A DNA stretch of 12,135 nt from Nitrospirota bacterium (GTDB lineage Bacteria; Nitrospirota; Thermodesulfovibrionia; Thermodesulfovibrionales; SM23-35), in NCBI GenBank assembly GCA_016212245.1, contig JACRGU010000154.1:1-12135 (forward strand). Direction: 5' to 3'. Position 1 is the first letter of the stretch. The number at the start of each line of letters is the position of its first letter. A program made the translations under genes and the position numbers. This document shows, one piece after another, positions 1 to 5,024 of the stretch. A model generated the notes under the pieces. It ran no database searches, was not told where the DNA came from, and saw only the letters and a program-made list of their open reading frames with translations.

Positions 1-79
1 AAATATCCTGTCGATTATTGCCTCTTGTTAGTATATGGTATACGTATTCCTTCGGCGCTATCCTTGCTGTCCTTGGCAT
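1..79 (-). CDS. REP-associated tyrosine (Y1) transposase, N-terminal fragment cut by the window edge
   Basis: Reading the minus strand from the ATG at 79-77 gives 26 codons before the window ends. The peptide begins MPRTARIAPKEYVYH and continues ILTRGNNRQDI, which is the characteristic start of Y1/REP-associated transposases (family pattern: basic start, VYHxxxRGNxRQxIF). These enzymes are HUH-type single-strand transposases. The HUH and catalytic Tyr regions would lie outside the window, so whether the gene is intact cannot be judged. A sigma-70-like promoter (86-114) lies directly upstream. The element abuts a broken integrase, which fits an insertion-prone region. Seen: N-terminal motif. 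Inferred: family assignment. Confidence 0.75.
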   Translation of the reverse strand, partial: MPRTARIAPKEYVYHILTRGNNRQDI

Positions 80-85
80 GTCCAG

Positions 86-114
86 AATCTATCATTTCCT
101 ATCCCTTTTGTCAA
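86..114 (-). promoter_or_regulatory. Possible sigma-70 promoter of the transposase
   Basis: On the minus strand TTGACA (114-109, a perfect -35) is followed after 17 bp by TAGATT (91-86, 4 of 6 matches to the -10). The transposase ATG begins only about 6 nt after the -10, so transcription would start at or near the start codon and the message would be almost leaderless. Prediction from sequence only. Confidence 0.35.
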
Positions 115-115
115 G

Positions 116-137
116 AAAATAGAACCGTCCCCTTTTT
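116..137. repeat. GGGGACGGTTCT motif, probable end sequence of the REP-transposase element
   Basis: The minus strand reads AAAAAGGGGACGGTTCTATT directly upstream of the transposase promoter. From memory, GGGACGGTTCT flanked by A/T runs recurs beside Y1/REP transposase genes in several phyla, so this may be an end or recognition sequence of the element. Only one copy is visible here. The assignment rests on recall and position, not on a repeat pair within the window. Confidence 0.3.
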
Positions 138-151
138 CCTTAGAACTTTTT

Positions 152-461
152 CCTCTTCTTGATATTTCCGGGATACTTAAGGAAGCCAGACGCCTGATAA
201 GGCTAAAACATTATTCGTACAGCACAGAGCGGACATATCTTCAATGGATAGAAAGATTCCTTAACTCAGCAAGCAGGTATATCAAAACAGGTTTCTGATT
301 ACATCCTCCGTCACAGTTTCGCAACCCATCTTCTTGAAAAGGGCTATGATATCAGAACGATTCAGGAGTTGCTGGGCCACAGAAATCTTCAAACGACAAT
401 GATCTACACCCATGTGGCATCAAAAAACATCCTGGGCGTCAGAAGTCCCCTGGATAGATAG
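152..461 (+). pseudogene. Integron-type tyrosine recombinase remnant (internal deletion and frame change)
   Basis: Two pieces of one recombinase are joined. Piece 1 (about 152-263) encodes LLDISGILKEARRL then IRLKHYSYSTERTYLQWIER, the N-terminal core-binding start typical of IntI-like integrases. Piece 2 reads in another frame from about 264: QAGISKQVSDYILRHSFATH, then LLEKGYDIRTIQELLGH, TTMIYTHV and a GVRSPLD tail, ending at TAG 459-461. Piece 2 holds the catalytic R-H (LRHSFATH), LGH and the nucleophile Tyr (MIYTH); the GVxSPLD tail is typical of integron integrases. About 200 residues are missing, including the first catalytic Arg and the integron-specific insertion, and no start codon remains upstream. 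It cannot encode an active enzyme. No attI or attC site was found next to it. Confidence 0.8.
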
Positions 462-565
462 TATTCTCTTTCTCATTGCAAGTGGGTGGATATGGGACAA
501 AATTACAGAAAAAGATTTTGCAGGAGTGCAGAGTGAGTTAACCGAGAGCTATCTCAGTTTCAGTC

Positions 566-892
566 TTATATTGTAATAAAGCCACAGGAGGTGGGATTTA
601 ATGATGGGATAATGGAACTTTCTATATAATCCCTGATTTCATCCCTGACAAATCTGACAATCTCCTCAGGGTCTTCGCTTATATCTTTGCTTTTTGCCGT
701 AAAGACCCTGATGCCATTGTCTTCTATCCTTTTTATAGCCCTTTTTAGAAGTTCTTCATCCCCAATAGACGATTCTCTTATGACCTTCAGTCTTTTTATC
801 TTTTCTTCGAGGTCAGGTGGGATATTCTCCTGCTGCCGCTCCCTTACAGAAGCAAATGCCTTTCTAAGGGCAATTATCTCATCGAAATTCAT
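566..892 (-). CDS. Small protein resembling the N-terminus of LUD-domain (LutB/LutC-like) proteins, probably truncated
   Basis: A 108-residue minus-strand frame starts MNFDEIIALRKAF. It carries an alpha-helical, charged N-terminus and the stretch ELLKRAIKRIEDNGIRVFTA, which resembles the entry to the LUD domain of lactate-utilisation proteins (LLxxAIxxxxxNGxxVxxAK). LUD proteins are normally 180-450 residues and continue with a VxKSKS-type segment. Here the last ~40 residues (from about 72) do not match that and the frame stops, so the gene is probably 3'-truncated or the tail has been replaced. No good Shine-Dalgarno site precedes the ATG. It lies between an integrase remnant and a dispersed repeat, with no lut partner nearby. 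Family call is moderate; it could be an unrelated hypothetical protein. Confidence 0.4.
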   Translation of the reverse strand: MNFDEIIALRKAFASVRERQQENIPPDLEEKIKRLKVIRESSIGDEELLKRAIKRIEDNGIRVFTAKSKDISEDPEEIVRFVRDEIRDYIESSIIPSLNPTSCGFITI

Positions 893-942
893 GGAATTTT
901 TTTACTCTTTACGTGTAAAAATATCAATTGTCACACTCTTTT

Positions 943-1010
943 GTCATTCCTGCGAAAGCAGGAATCCAGAGAAAACAAAGGTCTGGATTCCGCATCAAGT
1001 GCGGAATGAC
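943..1010. repeat. 68-bp dispersed palindromic repeat (GTCATTCC...GGAATGAC)
   Basis: The element has perfect 8-bp ends, GTCATTCC and GGAATGAC. Inside are two hairpins, ATTCCTGC-gaaa-GCAGGAAT (946-965) and ATTCCGCA-tcaag-TGCGGAAT (988-1008). A third pairing, GGAATCCAG with CTGGATTCC, closes the centre, so single strands can fold as a three-armed structure. Repeats with this GTCATTCC(T/C)GCGAAAGC core are widespread in Gram-negative genomes, where they look like non-autonomous, MITE-like elements. It lies 72 bp upstream of the Crp/Fnr-type gene and may affect its expression. No target-site duplication is obvious. Confidence 0.8.
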
Positions 1011-1081
1011 GGGAAAAGGTTAGTGAGAGTTATATTTGTTTGCAGGATACAGCATGGAATGTTATATTTATAAAACTGGAG

Positions 1082-1762
1082 ATGGATATACGCAAATTTC
1101 TTTCGAGTGTATTCTTATTTAATTCTTTTTCTGAAAAAGAAATAACCCTCCTTGAGGTCTCTACTTCTTTTAAAAAGGTTCATAAGGGAGAACAGATATT
1201 TTCCGAAGGTTTTGATGCTACTGCATTCTTTATTGTCGTCTCAGGGAAGGTTAAGATTTATAAGGTCTCTCCTGACGGTAAAGAACAAATCTTACATATC
1301 CATGGCCTTGGCGATCTTGTAGCAGAGGCTGCCATATTTGACTCTATGGTATACCCCGCATCCTGCATGGCCTTAGAAGACTCGACTCTTGTGCGTATTT
1401 CGAGGGAGGGATTTTTAGAAATCATAAAAAAACATCCTGAGCTGGCACTAAAAATGATGAGCGGATATTCAAGGAGATTGAGACAATTTGTTTCAAAGAT
1501 TGAGGAATTATCACTTAAAGATATTAAATCAAGGCTTGTAAGCTATTTACTCGAAAACAGTATCATTAAAGATGGTACTACTGTCTGTCACCTTTAATAT
1601 TCAAAAAAGGAGCTATCATCTCTGCTTGGAACAATACCCGAGACGCTATCGAGGGCACTAACATTTCTGAAACAGAGAAATCTTATTATCGAAAAAGATA
1701 ATAAGATAATAATTCCCGATCCAGATAAGTTAAAAATACTTTCGCCATCCCTTTTGACTTAA
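1082..1762 (+). pseudogene. Crp/Fnr-family transcriptional regulator, interrupted by an in-frame TAA between sensor and HTH
   Basis: The frame from ATG 1082 (MDIRKFLSSVFLFNSF) encodes a cyclic-nucleotide-binding-type beta-roll (about residues 15-120), with the typical GEQIFSEG and FDSMVYPASCMALED segments, and then the dimerisation helix. At codon 172 (1595-1597) a TAA follows DGTTVCHL. The same frame then continues without any shift for 54 codons: YSKKELSSLLGTIPETLSRA, a complete winged-HTH with recognition-helix motif ETLSR, to TAA 1760-1762. Total length (226 codons) matches the family, so one base change (for example GAA, CAA or AAA to TAA) explains the break. Only one Cys is present, so it is not an Fnr-type [4Fe-4S] sensor. 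A TTG at 1040 in frame would add 14 unlikely residues. Either a pseudogene, a stop-codon readthrough gene, or a sequencing error. Confidence 0.85.
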
Positions 1763-1768
1763 GTCAAA
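1753..1768. promoter_or_regulatory. Perfect 16-bp Crp/Fnr-type operator palindrome
   Basis: TTTGACTTAAGTCAAA is a perfect palindrome. Its core, TTGAC-TTAA-GTCAA, has the 5-4-5 geometry of Fnr-family sites (TTGAT-N4-ATCAA). It overlaps the last codons of the Crp/Fnr-type gene, whose recognition helix carries the E..SR pattern known to read TTGA half-sites. The centre (1760.5) is 41.5 bp before position 1802, and -10-like TATGCT occupies 1790-1795, which is where a class II activated promoter would place it. Most likely controls the operon beginning at 1829. Confidence 0.7.
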
Positions 1769-1788
1769 GACTACCCTCCATATCTGAT

Positions 1789-1810
1789 GTATGCTCAAAC
1801 TAAAGCATAC
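1789..1810 (+). promoter_or_regulatory. Inverted repeat in the promoter/leader of the ferredoxin-glt operon, containing a possible -10 box
   Basis: GTATGCT (1789-1795) and AGCATAC (1804-1810) are perfect 7-bp arms around an 8-nt loop, ending 3 nt before the AAGGAGG ribosome-binding region. The left arm contains TATGCT, the -10-like hexamer expected if the operator at 1753-1768 acts from -41.5. The repeat could be a second operator or an RNA hairpin close to the ribosome-binding site. If transcription starts near 1802 the left arm would not be transcribed, so a DNA-level role is then more likely. Confidence 0.4.
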
Positions 1811-1828
1811 GAAAAGGAGGCAAGAAAA

Positions 1829-2491
1829 ATGAAAAGAAAGATAATCACAATCAATGAGGAACTCTGTAATGGCTGTGGCAATTGTGTAAGTGCCTGTTCA
1901 GAGGGTGCCTTACAGATAGTTGATGGTAAGGCAAAACTTGTTAAGGAATATTTCTGTGATGGCTTTGGAGATTGTATTGGGGAATGCCCGACAGGAGCAT
2001 TAACCATAGAAGAAAGGGAGGCAAGACCGTTTGATGAAGAGGCAACAAAAGAATATCTCTTAAAGACACAGGGCAGAGAAGCAGTATGGAGAATGGAAGA
2101 GGCACAGAAAAAACACGGGGTAGAACCTCAGCTCATGAACTGGCCTGTCCAGATAACCCTTATACCACTTAAAGCACCATATTATGAGGATGCAGATTTA
2201 TTAGTGACTGCTGACTGCTGCGCCTATGCATACGGTGGGTTTCACACAGATTTTATTAAGGGTTACACATTGGCGATTGGCTGCCCGAAGCTCGACAATG
2301 TCAATCTATATCTGGAAAAACTGACAACCATACTAAGTGAAAACAATATCAGATCCGTGACAGTCACCTATATGGAGGTGCCATGCTGTATGGGTTTGGT
2401 GAGATTAGTCGAGGAGGCAGTGAGACAGAGTAGGAAAAATATTCCAGTAAGGAAGATAAAGATAGGTATTAGAGGAGAAATTATAGGATGA
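1829..2491 (+). CDS. 4Fe-4S ferredoxin-domain protein with a Cys-rich C-terminal domain
   Basis: A 220-residue cytoplasmic iron-sulfur protein. The ATG at 1829 is chosen because GGAGG (1816-1820) lies 8 nt upstream; an in-frame ATG at 1787 has no such signal. The first cluster motif is complete, CNGCGNCVSAC (Cys 13, 16, 19, 23). The second, CDGFGDCIGEC (43, 49, 53), has Phe 46 where the second Cys is expected. The C-terminal domain has conserved-looking Cys groups: ADCCAYAYG (130-131), IGCPKLDN (152) and VPCCMGL (186-187). From memory, relatives occur beside Crp/Fnr-type regulators in anaerobes, sometimes with hybrid-cluster protein. First gene of the operon. Likely an electron carrier or redox partner for the Hdr-like protein or the glutamate synthase; exact role unknown. 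Confidence 0.75.
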   Translation: MKRKIITINEELCNGCGNCVSACSEGALQIVDGKAKLVKEYFCDGFGDCIGECPTGALTIEEREARPFDEEATKEYLLKTQGREAVWRMEEAQKKHGVEPQLMNWPVQITLIPLKAPYYEDADLLVTADCCAYAYGGFHTDFIKGYTLAIGCPKLDNVNLYLEKLTTILSENNIRSVTVTYMEVPCCMGLVRLVEEAVRQSRKNIPVRKIKIGIRGEIIG

Positions 2492-2537
2492 ATCTCAGGG
2501 GGTTGACAAGTCCTTCACCCGAAGTTAAAATAGACAT

Positions 2538-3887
2538 ATGGTAACCGATTGCCGATACATTATCTTCTGGGGATGCACGATACAGGCAAGGTTCTCCTTT
2601 ATGGAGAAGGCAACGAGGCTTGTATTCGAGAGGCTTGGTATTGATTACAGGGATACAGCAGGGTTTACCTGTTGTCCTGAGAAGGCACTCGTTGGAAGCC
2701 TCAGCGGAGACCTCTGGCTATTCACTGCTGCGAGAAACCTTGCTGTAGCCGAGAGAGAAGGAGATACCCTTATTACACCATGCAATGGTTGCTATAGCGT
2801 GCTGAAGACAGTAAAGGCAGAGCTCCATAAAGACCCGAGGCTTACCTCAAAGGTAAATGAGGTGCTTGCTGAAGAGGGCCTTTCATATTCAGGAAGGGTG
2901 GCTGTAAAACATTTACTTGAGGTACTTGTTGATAATGTAGGTATCTCGAAGATAAGGAAGTTTATAGAAAGACCGCTTACAGGTCTCAGGATAGCAGCCC
3001 ATCCAGGATGCCATCTTGTGAGGCCGTCTAATGAGCTTAATTTCGATGATCCAATGACGCCGGAAAAATATGATGAGATTATATTTATCTTAGGTGCAAC
3101 ACCTATTCATTATAAGACAAAGATGCTCTGCTGCGGTGGAGGGCTTACAAATATCGGAAGGCCTGAAGAGACGAGGGATATCATCCGTACAAAATTACAA
3201 GAGCTAAAGGGACTGAATGCAGATGCTGTTACAACATCATGCCCCTCGTGCTTCAGTCAGCTTGACATTATACAGGCAACGATGATGAGAGAGGGAGAAA
3301 ATCTTGGTGTCCCAATTATTACACTTTCAGAACTCTTATTACTTGTAATGGGTTACGAAGAGGATGAACTTTTCTTTTCATCTCGCAGGGTATCTGCTGA
3401 TTCATTTTTGAAGAAGGTTTCTGAAGGGGGATTTCGCAAGGGGGACAAAGTCCCACTTGCGTGCTTAAGCATAGATACGATAAAGAGGTGTGTTGCATGC
3501 GAGGCATGTAAGGATGACTGCCCTGTGAACATTAATCTTGGTATAGACCTTCATGCACTTATGAAAAGGATACTTGAGGAGCCGCTCGATGATGTCATTG
3601 TCTCTCCTGATATATGGAGATGCCTCGAGTGTCATACATGCGTAGAGCTATGTCCTCAGGTATTTGGTATGGAGAAGGCTATAAAAGAACTCAAACGCAT
3701 GGCCATTGAGAAAGGATATGAGCCCCAGCTTGTAAAAAAGACAATGGATTCTTACATGAAGACAGGGAAGATAGGAGAACCCTCAAAGGCACAGAGGAAG
3801 AAGCTCGGACTGCCAGATGCCCCTGAGAGTGGGGTAGAAGGATGGAAGAGACTTATAAAGAAGTTAGAAGTTAAAAGTGAGAAGTGA
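2538..3887 (+). CDS. Heterodisulfide-reductase-like HdrB-HdrC fusion
   Basis: 449 residues, two modules in B-C order. Residues 1-290 are HdrB-like with two CCG domains: C13-x31-CC(45/46)-x35-C82xxC85 and C158-x39-CC(198/199)-x35-C235xxC238, both fitting CX31-39CCX35-36CXXC. These bind the non-cubane [4Fe-4S] clusters that reduce disulfides in HdrB. Residues 310-390 are HdrC-like, with two ferredoxin motifs at C318/321/324/328 and C362/365/368/372. Methanogen HdrD has the opposite order (C then B). No HdrA/flavin subunit is nearby, so it probably acts as a thiol/disulfide-linked or ferredoxin-linked electron-transfer protein. The 46-bp gap after the previous gene holds no clear ribosome-binding site. 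A 27-bp palindrome encodes the linker, and a heptamer repeat covers the stop codon. Substrate cannot be told from sequence. Confidence 0.8.
   Translation: MVTDCRYIIFWGCTIQARFSFMEKATRLVFERLGIDYRDTAGFTCCPEKALVGSLSGDLWLFTAARNLAVAEREGDTLITPCNGCYSVLKTVKAELHKDPRLTSKVNEVLAEEGLSYSGRVAVKHLLEVLVDNVGISKIRKFIERPLTGLRIAAHPGCHLVRPSNELNFDDPMTPEKYDEIIFILGATPIHYKTKMLCCGGGLTNIGRPEETRDIIRTKLQELKGLNADAVTTSCPSCFSQLDIIQATMMREGENLGVPIITLSELLLLVMGYEEDELFFSSRRVSADSFLKKVSEGGFRKGDKVPLACLSIDTIKRCVACEACKDDCPVNINLGIDLHALMKRILEEPLDDVIVSPDIWRCLECHTCVELCPQVFGMEKAIKELKRMAIEKGYEPQLVKKTMDSYMKTGKIGEPSKAQRKKLGLPDAPESGVEGWKRLIKKLEVKSEK
3435..3461. repeat. 27-bp palindrome inside the HdrB-HdrC linker
   Basis: CGCAAGGGGGAC-AAA-GTCCCACTTGCG forms a 12-bp stem (11 pairs, one A:G mismatch) with a 3-nt loop. 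It encodes residues 300-308, exactly between the second CCG domain and the first ferredoxin motif. G-rich palindromes of this look are often dispersed intergenic repeats, so its position in a linker suggests an insertion that was kept in frame. Only one copy is seen in the window. Confidence 0.6.
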
Positions 3888-3902
3888 AAAATGAGAAGTC
3901 AG
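3861..3902 (+). repeat. Heptanucleotide tandem repeat (six AAGTKAR-type units) across a gene boundary
   Basis: Six consecutive 7-nt units can be read: AAGTTAG, AAGTTAA, AAGTGAG, AAGTGAA, AAATGAG, AAGTCAG. The array covers the last codons and TGA (3885-3887) of the HdrBC gene and the ATG (3891-3893) of the next gene. The ATG itself arises from one diverged unit. The unit length is not a multiple of three, so a copy-number change would alter the HdrBC tail and the distance between stop and start. Confidence 0.75.
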
Positions 3903-5024
3903 GAATTACTCTGGAGGACAAAGGATCCGGAAATATTAAGGCAGCTTGGTAAGGATATCTCAGGCTGTGGTCTTTCTGGAATAATTAATATCAGAGGCCA
4001 GAGGATAAGTGGTGAGGCGATAAGGTGTTCTATTGCATGCCAGCATGATAGAGGCAACGGCCTCGGAGGTGGTTTTGCAGCATACGGGATATATCCAAGA
4101 TATAGAGACTATTATGCATTGCACATTATGTATGACAGTCACGATGCAAAGAATTCTACAGAAGACTATCTTGACCATCACCTGAGTGTCGAATTGGGCG
4201 AGAGGATACCAACAAGGCCAGTACCGAATATTAATAAACCACCTCTGCTCTGGAGATATTTTGTTAAAGGCAGGAAAGAAGAAGAGGGAGATTTTGAGAT
4301 AGCTGATGATGAATACATGGTAAAGATTGTGATGGGTATTAATGCAACGATTCCTGGTGCATTTGTCTTCTCGAGTGGTAAAAACATGGGTGTTTTTAAA
4401 GGAGTGGGGTTTCCAGAGGAGCTCGCTGAATTCTTTATGATAGATGAATATCAGGGATATTTGTGGTTAGCGCACAATAGGTTTCCGACCAATACCCCAG
4501 GATGGTGGGGTGGTGCACATCCATTTAATCTCCTTGACTGGTCAATTATTCATAATGGCGAGATATCATCTTATGGGATAAATAAGAGATACCTCGAAAT
4601 GTTTGGTTATAAACTTACCCTTATGACAGACACAGAGGTTGTTGCATATCTTTTAGACCTCCTCGTGAGAAGGCATAAACTGAATTTGAATGTCGCAAGC
4701 ACTGTGCTTTCACCCCCTTTCTGGAAGGATATAGAGAAGTCTGATGATAAAGAAAAAGAGGCGTTCACTGCCCTCAGGATGGTCTATGGAAGTGCAATGC
4801 TAAATGGCCCATTTGCCTTTATCTTCGGCTTTACGAGGGGTATGGTAGGCATGAATGACAGGATAAAGTTGAGACCATTTGTCGTCGCTACAAAAGGCGA
4901 TAATTTTTATATGGCATCTGAGGAAGCTGCAATAAGGGAGATATGCCCTGAACCCGATAAGGTCTGGTCACCGAGGGCAGGCCATTCTGTGATAGTAGAG
5001 CTTGATAGGAGTGTGACTGTATGA
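3891..5024 (+). CDS. gltB1: Glutamate synthase, class II glutamine amidotransferase subunit (split type)
   Basis: 377 residues; hydrolyses glutamine and passes ammonia to the synthase core encoded next. The nucleophile is most likely C26 in SGCGLSGIIN, which must become N-terminal, so about 25 residues would be removed as a propeptide. Other Ntn-amidotransferase elements are present: HNRFPTNT (R197), GGAHPF (H210) and HNGEI (N222, G223), followed by the MTDTEVVAYLLD segment. In classical GltB this domain is fused to the rest; here it is a separate protein, as in archaeal-type enzymes. The stop overlaps the next start by 4 nt (ATGA, 5021-5024), so translation is probably coupled. The start lies inside a heptamer repeat with no strong ribosome-binding site, so the exact start is less certain than the gene. 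Confidence 0.9.
   Translation: MRSQELLWRTKDPEILRQLGKDISGCGLSGIINIRGQRISGEAIRCSIACQHDRGNGLGGGFAAYGIYPRYRDYYALHIMYDSHDAKNSTEDYLDHHLSVELGERIPTRPVPNINKPPLLWRYFVKGRKEEEGDFEIADDEYMVKIVMGINATIPGAFVFSSGKNMGVFKGVGFPEELAEFFMIDEYQGYLWLAHNRFPTNTPGWWGGAHPFNLLDWSIIHNGEISSYGINKRYLEMFGYKLTLMTDTEVVAYLLDLLVRRHKLNLNVASTVLSPPFWKDIEKSDDKEKEAFTALRMVYGSAMLNGPFAFIFGFTRGMVGMNDRIKLRPFVVATKGDNFYMASEEAAIREICPEPDKVWSPRAGHSVIVELDRSVTV

Noticed and set aside
35..298. 87-codon frame as an intact gene
   Set aside because: Its first ~40 codons are antisense to the transposase start and motif region; only the part after about 152 is integrase, and it ends at a frame break.
530..550. Possible attC/attI core near the integrase remnant (GTTAACC)
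   Set aside because: Does not fit GTTRRRY and no partner site or imperfect palindrome surrounds it.
687..1073. 128-codon plus-strand reading frame
   Set aside because: It runs antisense to the LUD-like frame and then through the 68-bp dispersed repeat, giving the familiar repeat-derived peptide CHSCESRNP...; no ribosome-binding site or family resemblance.
1040..1081. Upstream TTG start for the Crp/Fnr-type protein
   Set aside because: Would add 14 residues not typical of the family; ATG 1082 gives a normal N-terminus. Neither has a good ribosome-binding site.
1430..1465. TGGCAC at 1444 and similar hits inside amtB (about 10394) as sigma-54 promoters
   Set aside because: No TTGC at the -12 distance and they lie inside coding sequence.
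1787..1828. Upstream ATG for the 4Fe-4S protein
   Set aside because: It lies in the promoter/inverted-repeat region; GGAGG at 1816-1820 fits ATG 1829.
2500..2520. TTGACAAGTCC as a second Crp/Fnr site or a promoter before HdrBC
   Set aside because: Half-sites are too close together and unequal, and no matching -10 follows; the spacer is only 46 bp within an operon.
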